Assembly (NCBI GenBank): GCA_002310215.1 | Contig: DBYR01000024.1 | Location: 1-32,772 of the forward strand | Source of the DNA: Bacteroidales bacterium UBA1181 | GTDB taxonomy: Bacteria > Bacteroidota > Bacteroidia > Bacteroidales > Paludibacteraceae | Direction of reading: 5' to 3' | Length of the DNA: 32,772 nt | Part shown: in pieces, positions 1-9,822 of the stretch | Numbering within the stretch: position 1 is the first letter of the stretch | Layout of the letters: every line of letters begins with the position of its first letter | The notes under the pieces: generated by a model | Databases searched by the model: none | What the model saw: only the letters and a program-made list of their open reading frames with translations | What the model was told of the DNA's origin: nothing | Translations under genes and position numbers: made by a program

Positions 1-90
1 TAACGGTTATTTAGGACTAGTCAAAAACAGCAATTAAGAATCGCCCAAATCCATCATTCTTTTCCCCTCCGTTTTTTCGTATATATTTAT

Positions 91-98
91 TATTTTTG
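91..98 (+). promoter_or_regulatory. Possible -7 element upstream of the defence operon
   Basis: TATTTTTG matches the Bacteroidota -7 consensus TAnnTTTG. No convincing TTTG lies 19 bases upstream; bases 68-71 match only weakly. It would serve either the small ORF at 171 or the operon starting at 402. The surrounding 1-170 region is AT-rich and holds no other recognisable element, so this is only a candidate. Confidence 0.25.
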
Positions 99-170
99 TC
101 GTGTGGACTTTCTGATTTATAAAACTTCGTAAGTCTAAAGTATGTAGGAAAAATAATCAATCGAAAAGTC

Positions 171-353
171 ATGTCGAATAATAAACAGAATGTAATGCAG
201 AAAATGGCAAAGACTGTTTTATCAGATCTTAACCAAATTATTCTCCGGCCGTCAAGTTATCTTGACAAAGGAGGAAACAGCATACCCAAATGGGCCACCA
301 ACATAACACAAACATCCATGCAACAACTAAATGAGTCAATTAGGATTTCCTAA
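171..353 (+). CDS. Small hypothetical protein, 60 aa, doubtful
   Basis: This open frame encodes a 60-residue basic, polar protein that I do not recognise. It begins with ATG, ends with TAA, and has no signal peptide, membrane segment or known motif. It lies 48 bases upstream of the PIN-like gene on the same strand, so it could be a small first gene of the defence operon or a chance frame in a leader. If it is not real, bases 1-401 hold only an AT-rich non-coding leader with one possible -7 element at 91-98. Confidence 0.25.
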   Translation: MSNNKQNVMQKMAKTVLSDLNQIILRPSSYLDKGGNSIPKWATNITQTSMQQLNESIRIS

Positions 354-401
354 GTAAATGTTCGTATATTATAAAAAAATCTCTAACAAATAATTTCTGA
401 A

Positions 402-2348
402 ATGGGGAATCCATTAACAACATATGCTCTATTAGGCTATTTAAAGGAGACATCTTCCTCAAAGGCTGCCATTACCGAATTATATACACCGCTTGTTCAG
501 AAAGCCTTATCGGATTACGCAGCGGAGAAAGGGCTGACAGAATATAAGGGCAAGTCTTTAGAAGAGATCAGTCAAAAAGTTAAATTAATATTTGACATAG
601 AAATTCCCTTGCCCATCTTAGCCAAAATAATGGAAGCTATCTGTAAAGACATTGATGACCCCAATGTTTTTGCTTTATACAATGATGGTGCCTTTATAAT
701 CAAGAGTTATGTTTTTAATGATATTGATGATATTATCGAACAGGGGAAGAACAACATAGAAAAACTTTCAGAAGATTATCGTACATATTGTGTTGAGAAC
801 GGATATCAGTTTGACTTCGATGAATTAAAAAAGTTTATACTTACGCAACAAATCGAATTGTTCACAAACAAACAATCAAATTTATTAGATGTGAATTATT
901 TCGTACCGAAGTATGTTTCGGAAAGAATAACAAATGACTCCATCTTCAGAATTATGAGTAGCATCTACTTGGGTAGTATAATAGCTGCTTATTTAGAACA
1001 AAACATAACCAAGAAAGTTACTGATGCAGAACTTCTTTTAGACACCAACTTTTTCATCAGTTTAATAGACCTAAATACAGAAGATGCACATCACACATGT
1101 AATCAACTATTCTCATTGTGCAAGCAATTAGGCTATCGGTTCACGATACTGAATAGTACAGTAAATCAAATTCGCGTGCTGTTAAGTAATCGAATAAATG
1201 ATTTTGCAAGTCGAGATTTCATAGGTTCTGTTCGTTGTGCAGATGTTTTCAATGCCTGTATTCGAAAAAATTTGGACAAGACGGGCTTGGAACGGATAAA
1301 AGACAACATTCAAAGATTAATTGAAGAAAAAGGTATAGTAATCGTTCACGATGCACAGATTAAGGACTTAATTGAAAAAGCAAAAAGATCGCAAGAGTAT
1401 AAAGAATTATACAAACGCCGAGGCAATGCCGATAGCGCATTGAATGACACTGTTGCTAAATTTTATGTTGAAAACAAACGAGGGCAAGACGTTAGGGAGT
1501 TTGTGGATGCGAAATGTTGGTTCTTGCACAACTCATTCTCTCCATATGATTATAGCTATGGTCGTAAGATTCATGAACGCTATCTGATTAGCGCAAACGA
1601 ACTATTAGTCTTACTATGGCTGTCAAGCCCAGCTCAAGGACAACAAATAAAAATAAACGATGTTGCAAAAAGCGGTTTAGCTTCTTATATCACCAAATAT
1701 AGACGTTCAAAAATGCCTACACGTGAAACCCTTAAACTAATCAAGAAACGTGTAGACGATGCGGAATCTTATGGTCGAATTACAGAAAAGGATACATTTA
1801 ATCTTTGTATTCGTATGGCAGAAGGCCATCTAACACAAAAGGAAGTTGATGAATCATTGATAGCAGACCATGTCTCCAATGAACAGTTTGCTGAAAAACT
1901 GAAGGAATACACAAATGAAGTAGAAAACAGCAAGCAAAAGCAGAAACAGGATGCAGACACTAAAATAGATGGGTTAAATAAGAAGATTGAAGAGAAGGAT
2001 TCACAAATACAAAGCTTAAACGAACGCCTCGAATCACTTGAAAAGGACAAATACCAAAAAGATAAAAATGAGTTCGTTAATTCAAAGATGAGCAAATTGG
2101 CAAAGGATACGATGATAAATATTTTGCTTGTTCTTGCAATCTGTGCTTTGTGGTGCGTAAACGAATTTTATAAGGCTGCTCTTCCAACAAATTGGTCTAC
2201 TATTATTGCAATCGTTGCTGCATTAGCTACCACTTTTGGCACATTATTCTTTAGGAAGATAGAGTTTAAAGATTATTTCTGCCGAAAAGGATTAAGGAAA
2301 CGATTAGAAAAAGAATTTGACGATAGTCATAACACGAAAAGCAATTAA
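402..2348 (+). CDS. Membrane-anchored PIN-like domain protein, candidate nuclease, with type I RM genes
   Basis: This 648-residue protein has no family name I can give with certainty. Its centre looks like a PIN-fold nuclease. A hydrophobic strand ends in D214 (LLLDTNFF, 211-218), D344 and D349 lie in NADSALND, and D369 opens a further strand (VDAKCWFL). These are the acidic residues and spacing expected of a metal-dependent RNase. Residues 1-200 are a helical region without a recognised motif. Residues about 500-555 form a Lys/Glu/Gln-rich coiled coil. Two membrane segments follow (about 571-590 and 599-617), then a basic tail, so the nuclease part would sit in the cytoplasm on the inner membrane. 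Only 2 bases separate its TAA from the hsdM start, which implies co-transcription and probably translational coupling. Nuclease activity is inferred; the placement suggests a defence accessory. Confidence 0.6.
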   Translation: MGNPLTTYALLGYLKETSSSKAAITELYTPLVQKALSDYAAEKGLTEYKGKSLEEISQKVKLIFDIEIPLPILAKIMEAICKDIDDPNVFALYNDGAFIIKSYVFNDIDDIIEQGKNNIEKLSEDYRTYCVENGYQFDFDELKKFILTQQIELFTNKQSNLLDVNYFVPKYVSERITNDSIFRIMSSIYLGSIIAAYLEQNITKKVTDAELLLDTNFFISLIDLNTEDAHHTCNQLFSLCKQLGYRFTILNSTVNQIRVLLSNRINDFASRDFIGSVRCADVFNACIRKNLDKTGLERIKDNIQRLIEEKGIVIVHDAQIKDLIEKAKRSQEYKELYKRRGNADSALNDTVAKFYVENKRGQDVREFVDAKCWFLHNSFSPYDYSYGRKIHERYLISANELLVLLWLSSPAQGQQIKINDVAKSGLASYITKYRRSKMPTRETLKLIKKRVDDAESYGRITEKDTFNLCIRMAEGHLTQKEVDESLIADHVSNEQFAEKLKEYTNEVENSKQKQKQDADTKIDGLNKKIEEKDSQIQSLNERLESLEKDKYQKDKNEFVNSKMSKLAKDTMINILLVLAICALWCVNEFYKAALPTNWSTIIAIVAALATTFGTLFFRKIEFKDYFCRKGLRKRLEKEFDDSHNTKSN

Positions 2349-2350
2349 CA

Positions 2351-4804
2351 ATGGCAATCAAGAAATCACAATTATATAGTATGCTGTGGGAGGGCTGCGA
2401 TGCGCTCCGCGGTGGTATGGATGCAAGTCTATACAAAGACTATGTGCTAGTCATGCTGTTCTTGAAGTATATCAGCGACAAGAAGAAAGCTGGGGACGAG
2501 GATATGATGGAAGACTTGCCGGATGATTGTACCTTTGATGAGATTCGCAAACTGAAGCACAAGAATGATATTGGTGAGCAAATTAATGTGAAACTAGCAA
2601 AAATCGCCAGCGCATTTGGCCTTGACAATGTGTTCGTCAATGCCGACTTCGACAATGAAGACAAGTTGGGCAAGGGAAAGGACAAGGTTGATACGATCAC
2701 GGGTCTCGTTGAAGTTTTTGAAAACAAGAACCTAGACTTCGGTACCAACCGCGCTGGAGATGACGATTTGATTGGTGATGCTTACGAATACCTGATGCGC
2801 AATTTTGCCTCACAGTCGGGAAAATCCAAAGGACAGTTCTATACCCCTGCCGAGGTGAGCCGCTTGATGGCTCGCATTATTGGCATCAGCAAAGACCATC
2901 GTCCGCAAATAAACATCTACGACCCTGCCTGCGGTTCGGGTTCGTTGTTGCTTCGCGCCAGAGACGAGGCTCCCAAAGAGGGTGTAAATGTAGGCATTTA
3001 TGGTCAGGAGAAAGATCTTTCTACCATAAGCATGGCAAAGATGAACATGATTTTGCATGGCATGATGACGGCTGACCTGCAACAAGGAGACACATTAAAC
3101 ACCCCTTTGCATACTCATGGTGTCAAGCTTGACCAGTTTGACTACGTTGTTGCTAATCCGCCATTCTCTTTGAAAAAGTGGATGAAGTCGGCAAAAGAAG
3201 ACGATGTATATGGACGATGGAAAAAAGAAACTGGTGTTCCTCCAACCTCCAAAGGCGATTATGCGTTCCTGCTGCACATCATTGAATCAATAAAGGTTGG
3301 CGGCATGGGTGCCTGTATCCTGCCTCATGGTGTTTTGTTCCGTGGTTCAGTAGAGAAAGGTGAAGCCGAAGCTAAGATTAGAAAAAACCTGATAGACCGG
3401 AAGGTTATTCGTGGCATTATCGGACTTCCTTCAAATCTGTTCTATGGCACGGGGATCCCTGCCTGCATCATCATTATTGACAAGAAGAATGCAGCAAACT
3501 CGAAAGGTATCTTTATGATGGATGCAAAAGAGGGATTCAAGAAAGACGGAGCAAAGAACAGACTTCGTGAGCAGGATATCCGCCGCATCAGCGACGCATG
3601 GGAGGCCGGACAGCAGATAGACCACTTCTGCCGACTGGTAAAGTGGGAAGAGATTGAACGCAATGAGTACAATCTAAACATTCCTCGCTATATTACTCCT
3701 CGTTCCACAGAAATTGAACAGAATCTGTATGCCCACATTCATGGCGGCTTGCCTATGTCTGATGTTGATTCATTGGAGTCTCTATGGAATGTATGCCCAT
3801 CGCTTCGTGACAAGATATTTGAACCATACGAGAACAATGGCTATCTACAACTGACCAAAGAAGCCAATAGCCATTTAGCCCAGCTTATTGAACAGGACAA
3901 AAGCTATCTTCAACAAGCAGCCAACTATAATAGTGCCTTTGAAACATGGCGGGAGTTTATGCGTGTAGAATTGCGGACATTGGGTGTTGGAAGTGTGCCT
4001 CGCAAAGCCATTACACGTTGGAACGATGAAATACTACGAATCTTCAAGTCCTGCCATTCGTTGGTCGATGCATACGCTGTATATGATGAGCTGATGACCT
4101 ACTGGAATGAGGTGACGATGCAGGATGACCTGTATCTGATTAGTCGCGATGGTTGGAAGGTAACAGTAGAACTACCCACCAACAAAAAAGGGGAAGTAAA
4201 GAAAACCTACAGCTATGAGGACTTGACCTGCGACCTCGTGCCTCCCTCAATCCTTGTCAATCGTTATTTCGCCAAGGAACAAGCCGATGTGAACAATACT
4301 CGGCAACTGATAGACGCAGAACAGGTGGCGATGGAAACCATTACAGAGGAATACGCTGATGCTTTTGAGGATATTGAGAGCGACAAGGTGAATGCCAGGT
4401 TTTGCAAAGCCGTTGGTATTTTGTTGAAGGATGGTAAGAAAAACCCCAAGGAAAATGCTGACACTATCCCTGTGTGGGAGGACTTCTTGAAACACTTCAA
4501 GGAGCAAGAGCAATTAAAGAAGGAATTGAAAGACAAAGTTGCCCGACTCACAGCGGATGTCTTGAAAAGGTACAAGGTTTTGACGGAAGAAGAAATACGC
4601 ACGATGGTATTTGATGACAAGTGGATGCCCGACATGCAGAGCCGTTTGCAAGCCTTGATGACCGCCGAACATCAAAACATCATTACCTCTATCACGGCAT
4701 TGAACGAACGGTATAAGGTGACGCTACCGGAGATGGAAGCCGATGTAAACCGCTATCGCGATATTGTGAAGGGTTATCTTCAAGAAATGGGTGTTGAATT
4801 TTAA
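2351..4804 (+). CDS. hsdM: Type I restriction-modification system methyltransferase subunit HsdM
   Basis: HsdM is the adenine N6-methyltransferase subunit. With HsdS it protects host DNA, and with HsdR it forms the restriction complex. The 817-residue protein begins with a helical HsdM N-terminal domain (about 7-140). FYTP follows at 163-166, then the SAM-binding motif DPACGSG at 191-197 and the catalytic NPPF at 269-272, as in gamma-class N6-adenine methylases. The methylase core ends near residue 480. The remaining 340 residues are a charged helical extension, longer than the usual 500-550-residue HsdM; similar extensions occur in some type I families and may contact the other subunits. The gene starts 2 bases after the PIN-like gene and stops 11 bases before hsdS. 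Confidence 0.95.
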   Translation: MAIKKSQLYSMLWEGCDALRGGMDASLYKDYVLVMLFLKYISDKKKAGDEDMMEDLPDDCTFDEIRKLKHKNDIGEQINVKLAKIASAFGLDNVFVNADFDNEDKLGKGKDKVDTITGLVEVFENKNLDFGTNRAGDDDLIGDAYEYLMRNFASQSGKSKGQFYTPAEVSRLMARIIGISKDHRPQINIYDPACGSGSLLLRARDEAPKEGVNVGIYGQEKDLSTISMAKMNMILHGMMTADLQQGDTLNTPLHTHGVKLDQFDYVVANPPFSLKKWMKSAKEDDVYGRWKKETGVPPTSKGDYAFLLHIIESIKVGGMGACILPHGVLFRGSVEKGEAEAKIRKNLIDRKVIRGIIGLPSNLFYGTGIPACIIIIDKKNAANSKGIFMMDAKEGFKKDGAKNRLREQDIRRISDAWEAGQQIDHFCRLVKWEEIERNEYNLNIPRYITPRSTEIEQNLYAHIHGGLPMSDVDSLESLWNVCPSLRDKIFEPYENNGYLQLTKEANSHLAQLIEQDKSYLQQAANYNSAFETWREFMRVELRTLGVGSVPRKAITRWNDEILRIFKSCHSLVDAYAVYDELMTYWNEVTMQDDLYLISRDGWKVTVELPTNKKGEVKKTYSYEDLTCDLVPPSILVNRYFAKEQADVNNTRQLIDAEQVAMETITEEYADAFEDIESDKVNARFCKAVGILLKDGKKNPKENADTIPVWEDFLKHFKEQEQLKKELKDKVARLTADVLKRYKVLTEEEIRTMVFDDKWMPDMQSRLQALMTAEHQNIITSITALNERYKVTLPEMEADVNRYRDIVKGYLQEMGVEF

Positions 4805-4815
4805 AGTAGATTGCA

Positions 4816-6606
4816 ATGGTTGAAACGAAATTCAAACAAACGGAATTCGGCGTAATTCCTGAAGGTTGGCGGGAATCAAGGCTTTCTGATGTATTGAAAG
4901 ACTTTACGACAGGTGCCACACCATATAGAGGTATTAAAGATTTCTATTCAGGACTTATTCCTTGGGTTTCAAGTGGAGAACTGAATTATAATCTCATCAA
5001 AGACACAAATGAACATATAACAGAAGTTGCACGGCAGAAAACCAATCTAAAACTATATCCAGCGGGTACTTTTCTAATGGCAATTACTGGGCTTGAAGCA
5101 GAAGGAACTAGAGGAAAATGTGCTATTCTTGGGACCTCTGCAACGACGAATCAGTCTTGTTTAGCATTGAGTTCAACAGACAAGATGATTGTAGAATACT
5201 GGTTCTATTTTTATCAGTATTGGAGCGATTGGTATGCCTTCCGTTTTAGTCAAGGGACAAAACAACAAAGCTATAAAGCTGACATTGTTAGGAAGTTTCC
5301 TGTTATCTTTCCTTCGGACATCAAGGAGCAACAACGAATCGCAGAAGCCTTATCGAATATTGACCAACTGATTTCTTCTCTTTCAAAGACAATTGAGAAG
5401 AAACGTTTGATAAAGCAAGGTGCCATGCAGCAACTGCTGACTGGAAAGAAACGATTGAGAGAATTTGATGGGGAATGGGTGGAGAGTGAAATCGGAACAA
5501 TTGTCAGTATCCAACGTGGAAGTATGTTGAAATCGTCAGAGTATCAATTTGGTAATATTCCTGTAATTGCTGGAGGAATAACACCTGCCGGGTTCCATAA
5601 TGTTGCTAATCGTAATGGTAGAACAATTACCATCAGTGCCTCTGGTGCAAATGCTGGATACATTTCGTACTATAAAGAACCAATTTTTGCGACAGACTGC
5701 TCAACAATATCGGAAGGCAATGATTACTTCATCGATTTTATATACTATGTTTTACTGCTAAAGCAAAATGATATATTTCGATTACAAACGGGTGGTGCTC
5801 AACCTCATATTCACCCCAAAGACATAGCTCCGTTAAAGATTAATATTCCTTGCTTATACGAAGAACAAGTGGCGATTGCCAATATTCTCACTACAATGAA
5901 TAACGAAATCGAATCCCTTGAAGAAGAGCGAGAGAAATATATCCGACTGAAAGAAGGCATGATGCAAAAACTGCTGACAGGGCAAATTAGATTGGTAGAA
6001 GCAGAGATGAAACAGCAAACCCCTCCGAAAGCAAAAACGGCCAATGTGTACTTCAGAAGAAGCGTGTTGGCAGCAGAAATCGCCGACCGCCTTTGCGAAG
6101 AACCTACCTTCGGACATGTGAAGATGGAAAAGCTGATTTTCCTGACAGAGCATCTTTGCCACATCGACATTGACTCCCACTATCACAGGGATGCCGCTGG
6201 CCCATACGATAACAGAGCGCTCCGCTCTATCGATAGCCAGTTGAAGAAACAAAAGTGGTTTGAGGCAAAGAAAATGGATAAAGGATACAGGTATATACCC
6301 ATGCAGAACCGAGGCGGACATAAGAAGTATTTCGATAAACACTACGCTGATGTTATGCCTATGTTTGAGAAGATAATCGACACCTTTAAATCCAGCCCAA
6401 CAGAGCAATGCGAGATTGTCGCGACCCTCTACAGCGCATGGGATGATTTGTTGCAAAGCCATCAGCCCTTTACAGATGACGATATACTGAACGAAGTCCT
6501 GAACAACTGGCATGAATCAAAGAAACGCATCAGCCGTAACCGGTGGCAAAAAGAACTCGACTGGATGCGCGATAATGGTTTTGTGCCTCAAAACGAGAAC
6601 AGATAA
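4816..6606 (+). CDS. hsdS: Type I RM specificity subunit HsdS with extra C-terminal domain
   Basis: HsdS selects the bipartite DNA target for methylation and cleavage. Two half-repeats are visible. Each is a target recognition domain (about 15-165 and 220-345) followed by a coiled-coil spacer (about 168-205 and 348-390) ending in a similar motif, GAMQQLLTG and GMMQKLLTG. A normal HsdS ends near residue 400. This one continues to 596 through a Pro/Lys linker into a separate domain (about 410-596) containing KMEKLIFLTEHL and AAGPYDNR. That pattern loosely recalls Panacea/SocA-like (DUF4065) domains, but the match is by eye only. No inverted repeats, spare hsdS fragments or invertase gene were seen nearby, so shuffling is not evident. 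Its AT-rich recognition domains contrast with the GC-richer ileS region. Confidence 0.93.
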   Translation: MVETKFKQTEFGVIPEGWRESRLSDVLKDFTTGATPYRGIKDFYSGLIPWVSSGELNYNLIKDTNEHITEVARQKTNLKLYPAGTFLMAITGLEAEGTRGKCAILGTSATTNQSCLALSSTDKMIVEYWFYFYQYWSDWYAFRFSQGTKQQSYKADIVRKFPVIFPSDIKEQQRIAEALSNIDQLISSLSKTIEKKRLIKQGAMQQLLTGKKRLREFDGEWVESEIGTIVSIQRGSMLKSSEYQFGNIPVIAGGITPAGFHNVANRNGRTITISASGANAGYISYYKEPIFATDCSTISEGNDYFIDFIYYVLLLKQNDIFRLQTGGAQPHIHPKDIAPLKINIPCLYEEQVAIANILTTMNNEIESLEEEREKYIRLKEGMMQKLLTGQIRLVEAEMKQQTPPKAKTANVYFRRSVLAAEIADRLCEEPTFGHVKMEKLIFLTEHLCHIDIDSHYHRDAAGPYDNRALRSIDSQLKKQKWFEAKKMDKGYRYIPMQNRGGHKKYFDKHYADVMPMFEKIIDTFKSSPTEQCEIVATLYSAWDDLLQSHQPFTDDDILNEVLNNWHESKKRISRNRWQKELDWMRDNGFVPQNENR

Positions 6607-6618
6607 AACCCGTATGTT

Positions 6619-9600
6619 ATGCCATACAATGACAATATAACCCAAAGTGAGCGTAAGACACAGGAGCAAGTGTTGAGGCTCGTCAAGGACAGGTTGCCCG
6701 ACTATCATTATATCGGCAATCTAAAAGAAGTGGAGAATACCAATCTACGGGAAGTGTCCTTGATGTCTTTTCTAACGGAGCGAAGTGAGCAGAAATTGAC
6801 AGGTGAGCAGGCGAAGTCAGCTATTAGGAAGCTGAAAGAGGAGATAGCGCAGTGTTCTAATTTCGAGACGCTGATGGAAACTAGCGAAAAGGTATATGAG
6901 CGGTTGTGCTATGGCGTCAGTATCCGCAGAGGATTGAACGAAACCGACCTGACTGTGCATCTGGTTGACTGGGCAAATCCAAAGAACAATATTTTTGAGA
7001 TTGCCGAAGAGGTAACAGTTAGTTGTGACGGTCTGACAGTAACGGAGCACCGCCGTCCGGACATTGTGGTTTATATCAACGGCATTGTAATGGTAATACT
7101 GGAGCTGAAGCGCCAGGGCGTTCCTGTAGCAGAGGGTATACGCCAGAACTACCGCAATCAACAATCAGGCTATATTCCACAGTTCTTTACCACCTCACAG
7201 CTTTGTATGGCTGGTAATCCAAGCGAAGGGTTGTTCTATGGAACCACATGCACACCACAGAAATATTACCTGCATTGGAAGGAGCCGACAGGCATCAGTG
7301 ATGATGAGAATATTGATGTGCCAACGTTCGCCGATGTTCAGAACGAGTTGGACCGTTCTGTGTTGCAGATGTTGGAGCCCACGCGGTTAATACATTTCAT
7401 TCAATATTGCGTCATATATGACGGTGGCACAAAAAAGGTGGCACGTCCCAATCAATATTTTGCCCTTCGGGCGGCCATCCCACGCATAGAGAAGAAAGAC
7501 AGCGGTATCATCTGGCATTCGCAAGGTTCTGGCAAGAGTCTTACAATGGTTTGGCTGGCGAAATGGATTAAGCAGAATGTGGAAGATGCTCGAGTTGTAA
7601 TTATAACTGACCGTGACGAACTTGACAAACAAATTACCAATGGCCTACGCAATTCTGGATTACTTGACCTGAAGAATCATGATATTGGTTTCTACCATGC
7701 CAAAAGCGGTAATGACCTATTGACAAAACTGGATGCTGCTGCCCCATGGTTGATAACAACCCTTATTCACAAATTTGGTGCTTCGTCAGACAAAGAAAAC
7801 TTAGCAGAATACCAGAAGGCAGGAAAACGTTCTGTTGACCAATACCTGAAGGAAGTGGCAGAGAAGTTACCTGTGAATTTTAAGGCAAAGGGCAATATTT
7901 TTGTTTTCATTGATGAATGCCATCGTACGCAGGGAGGAATGTTGCATAAGGCCATGAGGATGATTATGGGTGAAAACGTCATGATGATAGGTTTTACAGG
8001 TACACCATTGCTGAAGAAAGGCGAACGCAAGACAAGTCAAGAAAACATTGGCCGTTATATTCATTCCTATCGATTCAACGAGGCTGTGGAAGATGGCGTC
8101 ATCTTGGATTTGCGTTACGAGGCGAGGAATGTGGAGAAAGAACTGCAAGATGCAGATAGGTTGAATGCGCTCTTTGAGGTACACACCCAGCAACTTACAA
8201 CGAAAGCCAAAGAAGCACTAAAAGATAGGTGGGCACAATTACAGAACATCTATAGCAGTGACCAACCCATGAGAAGGGTCGTTGCCGACATCCTGTTTGA
8301 TATGGAAACGAAGCCAGCACTAACAGGAGGCTATGGTAATGCCATGCTGGTTTGTGAAAGCATTTATGAGGCATACAAGTATTGGTCTTTGTTCAAGGAA
8401 GAGGGCTTTGCCACTCATTGTGCCGTTGTTTCCAGCTATGAACCCGATATTAATTTGGCTTCTGGTTTTGCTGATGAAAAGAAAACAGAGGAGGAACTGA
8501 AATATAAGTGGTCGAAGGAGATGATGGGCGAGCGCACCCCTGAACAATTTGAGGAGTGGGCAAAAGACCAATTCATCAACCGCCCTGCCGAGATGAAGTT
8601 GCTCATTGTGGTAGATAAATTGCTGACGGGTTTCGATGCCCCTAGTGCAACTTATCTGTATCTTGATCGAAAGATGATAGACCACACTTTGTTTCAAGCT
8701 ATTTGCCGAGTAAATCGATTGAACGGTGAAGAGAAGGAATTTGGTTATATTGTTGACTATAGGGGTTTGTTCAACTTTATCGAAGGAGCCATTGAAAGTT
8801 ACACAAACGGCGAGACTACGGAAGGATTCCAAAAGGATGAAATAGCCGAACTATTGCAATCCCGATTGAAAAAAGGGCGTGAAGAACTGGAGAAGGCTTT
8901 GCAAAATGTTGAGCGACTGTGTGAGCCGGTAGAATTGCCTCGAAACTTGGATAGTTTCTTTGATTATTTCTGTTTTAAGCCTGATACACCTGCCGATGAA
9001 CAGGCTGCAGAGGTGATTAAGAATGCGACAAAGCGTGAAGATTTTTATAATGCGGTAAACCGATTATCTCGCCGCTATGTTGCCATTGCGATGGAGATGG
9101 AAGAAGCAGGCTTTACAAAAGAAGAAGCAGAAAGCATCTATCGGAAGGTGAAAGACTATGACGAATTACGACATGCTTTAATGCAACGCAGTGGCGACTA
9201 TGTAGACATGAAACTGTACGATGCGCAAATGCGTAGTTTGCTTGACCGATATATTGTTGCCCCTAGAAGTGAGAAATTGGTAGAATTAAATGATTTCTCT
9301 TTTTTAGACATTATCAGTATAAATGAGGTGACGGGAGATGTTGAAGTAGACGTAGAAGCAGGACAAGAGTTGGGCGGTCAACGTGGTGTAGCTGAAACTA
9401 TGACGGCGAATGTCCGTCGTGTCGTCAATCGTAAACGCGAGCAAAACCCTGAAGAATACAGGCGTTTTTCTGATCGTATCAATCGTTTATTGGAAGAATT
9501 GCGACAAGGTGTCATAGAGTATAAGGAGTTTTTAAAGCAGATCAAGAAGATTGGCGAAGAGTTGAGACAAGGCAATATTATGGATGCTCGCCTCGACACC

Positions 9601-9822
9601 GCTGCAAAGAGAAATCTGTGTGATAATTTGGGAGGAAACATTGAACTAACTTTAAAAGTATATGCGATAGCTAAACAGTTTGCTCAACCTAGATTCAGGC
9701 AGAATAAGCAAATCAAAAAACAATTGTTAAGGCAGATAGAGAAAGTTTTGAATGGAGAAGATTTCGAAGCAGAGAATGTTTTAGGAATCATCACCGCCCA
9801 CACTATAGAATTTCCTGATTGA
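6619..9822 (+). CDS. hsdR: Type I restriction enzyme subunit HsdR
   Basis: HsdR is the ATP-driven translocase and endonuclease of the type I complex. The 1067-residue protein has the expected order. The N-terminal PD-(D/E)xK nuclease shows D148 (RRPDIVV) and E162-x-K164 (LELKR). Walker A HSQGSGKS is at 300-307, the DECH box at 432-435, and helicase motif III (GFTGTP) soon after. A second RecA-like lobe and a helical C-terminal region that binds HsdM complete it. No motif is missing and the frame is unbroken, so the enzyme should be active. It starts 12 bases after hsdS, giving gene order M-S-R, and its TGA overlaps the next ATG by one base. Confidence 0.96.
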   Translation: MPYNDNITQSERKTQEQVLRLVKDRLPDYHYIGNLKEVENTNLREVSLMSFLTERSEQKLTGEQAKSAIRKLKEEIAQCSNFETLMETSEKVYERLCYGVSIRRGLNETDLTVHLVDWANPKNNIFEIAEEVTVSCDGLTVTEHRRPDIVVYINGIVMVILELKRQGVPVAEGIRQNYRNQQSGYIPQFFTTSQLCMAGNPSEGLFYGTTCTPQKYYLHWKEPTGISDDENIDVPTFADVQNELDRSVLQMLEPTRLIHFIQYCVIYDGGTKKVARPNQYFALRAAIPRIEKKDSGIIWHSQGSGKSLTMVWLAKWIKQNVEDARVVIITDRDELDKQITNGLRNSGLLDLKNHDIGFYHAKSGNDLLTKLDAAAPWLITTLIHKFGASSDKENLAEYQKAGKRSVDQYLKEVAEKLPVNFKAKGNIFVFIDECHRTQGGMLHKAMRMIMGENVMMIGFTGTPLLKKGERKTSQENIGRYIHSYRFNEAVEDGVILDLRYEARNVEKELQDADRLNALFEVHTQQLTTKAKEALKDRWAQLQNIYSSDQPMRRVVADILFDMETKPALTGGYGNAMLVCESIYEAYKYWSLFKEEGFATHCAVVSSYEPDINLASGFADEKKTEEELKYKWSKEMMGERTPEQFEEWAKDQFINRPAEMKLLIVVDKLLTGFDAPSATYLYLDRKMIDHTLFQAICRVNRLNGEEKEFGYIVDYRGLFNFIEGAIESYTNGETTEGFQKDEIAELLQSRLKKGREELEKALQNVERLCEPVELPRNLDSFFDYFCFKPDTPADEQAAEVIKNATKREDFYNAVNRLSRRYVAIAMEMEEAGFTKEEAESIYRKVKDYDELRHALMQRSGDYVDMKLYDAQMRSLLDRYIVAPRSEKLVELNDFSFLDIISINEVTGDVEVDVEAGQELGGQRGVAETMTANVRRVVNRKREQNPEEYRRFSDRINRLLEELRQGVIEYKEFLKQIKKIGEELRQGNIMDARLDTAAKRNLCDNLGGNIELTLKVYAIAKQFAQPRFRQNKQIKKQLLRQIEKVLNGEDFEAENVLGIITAHTIEFPD

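Noticed and set aside
4816..6606. Phase-variable hsdS inversion system
   Set aside because: No inverted repeats around recognition domains, no second hsdS or partial copy, and no site-specific recombinase gene were seen in the window.
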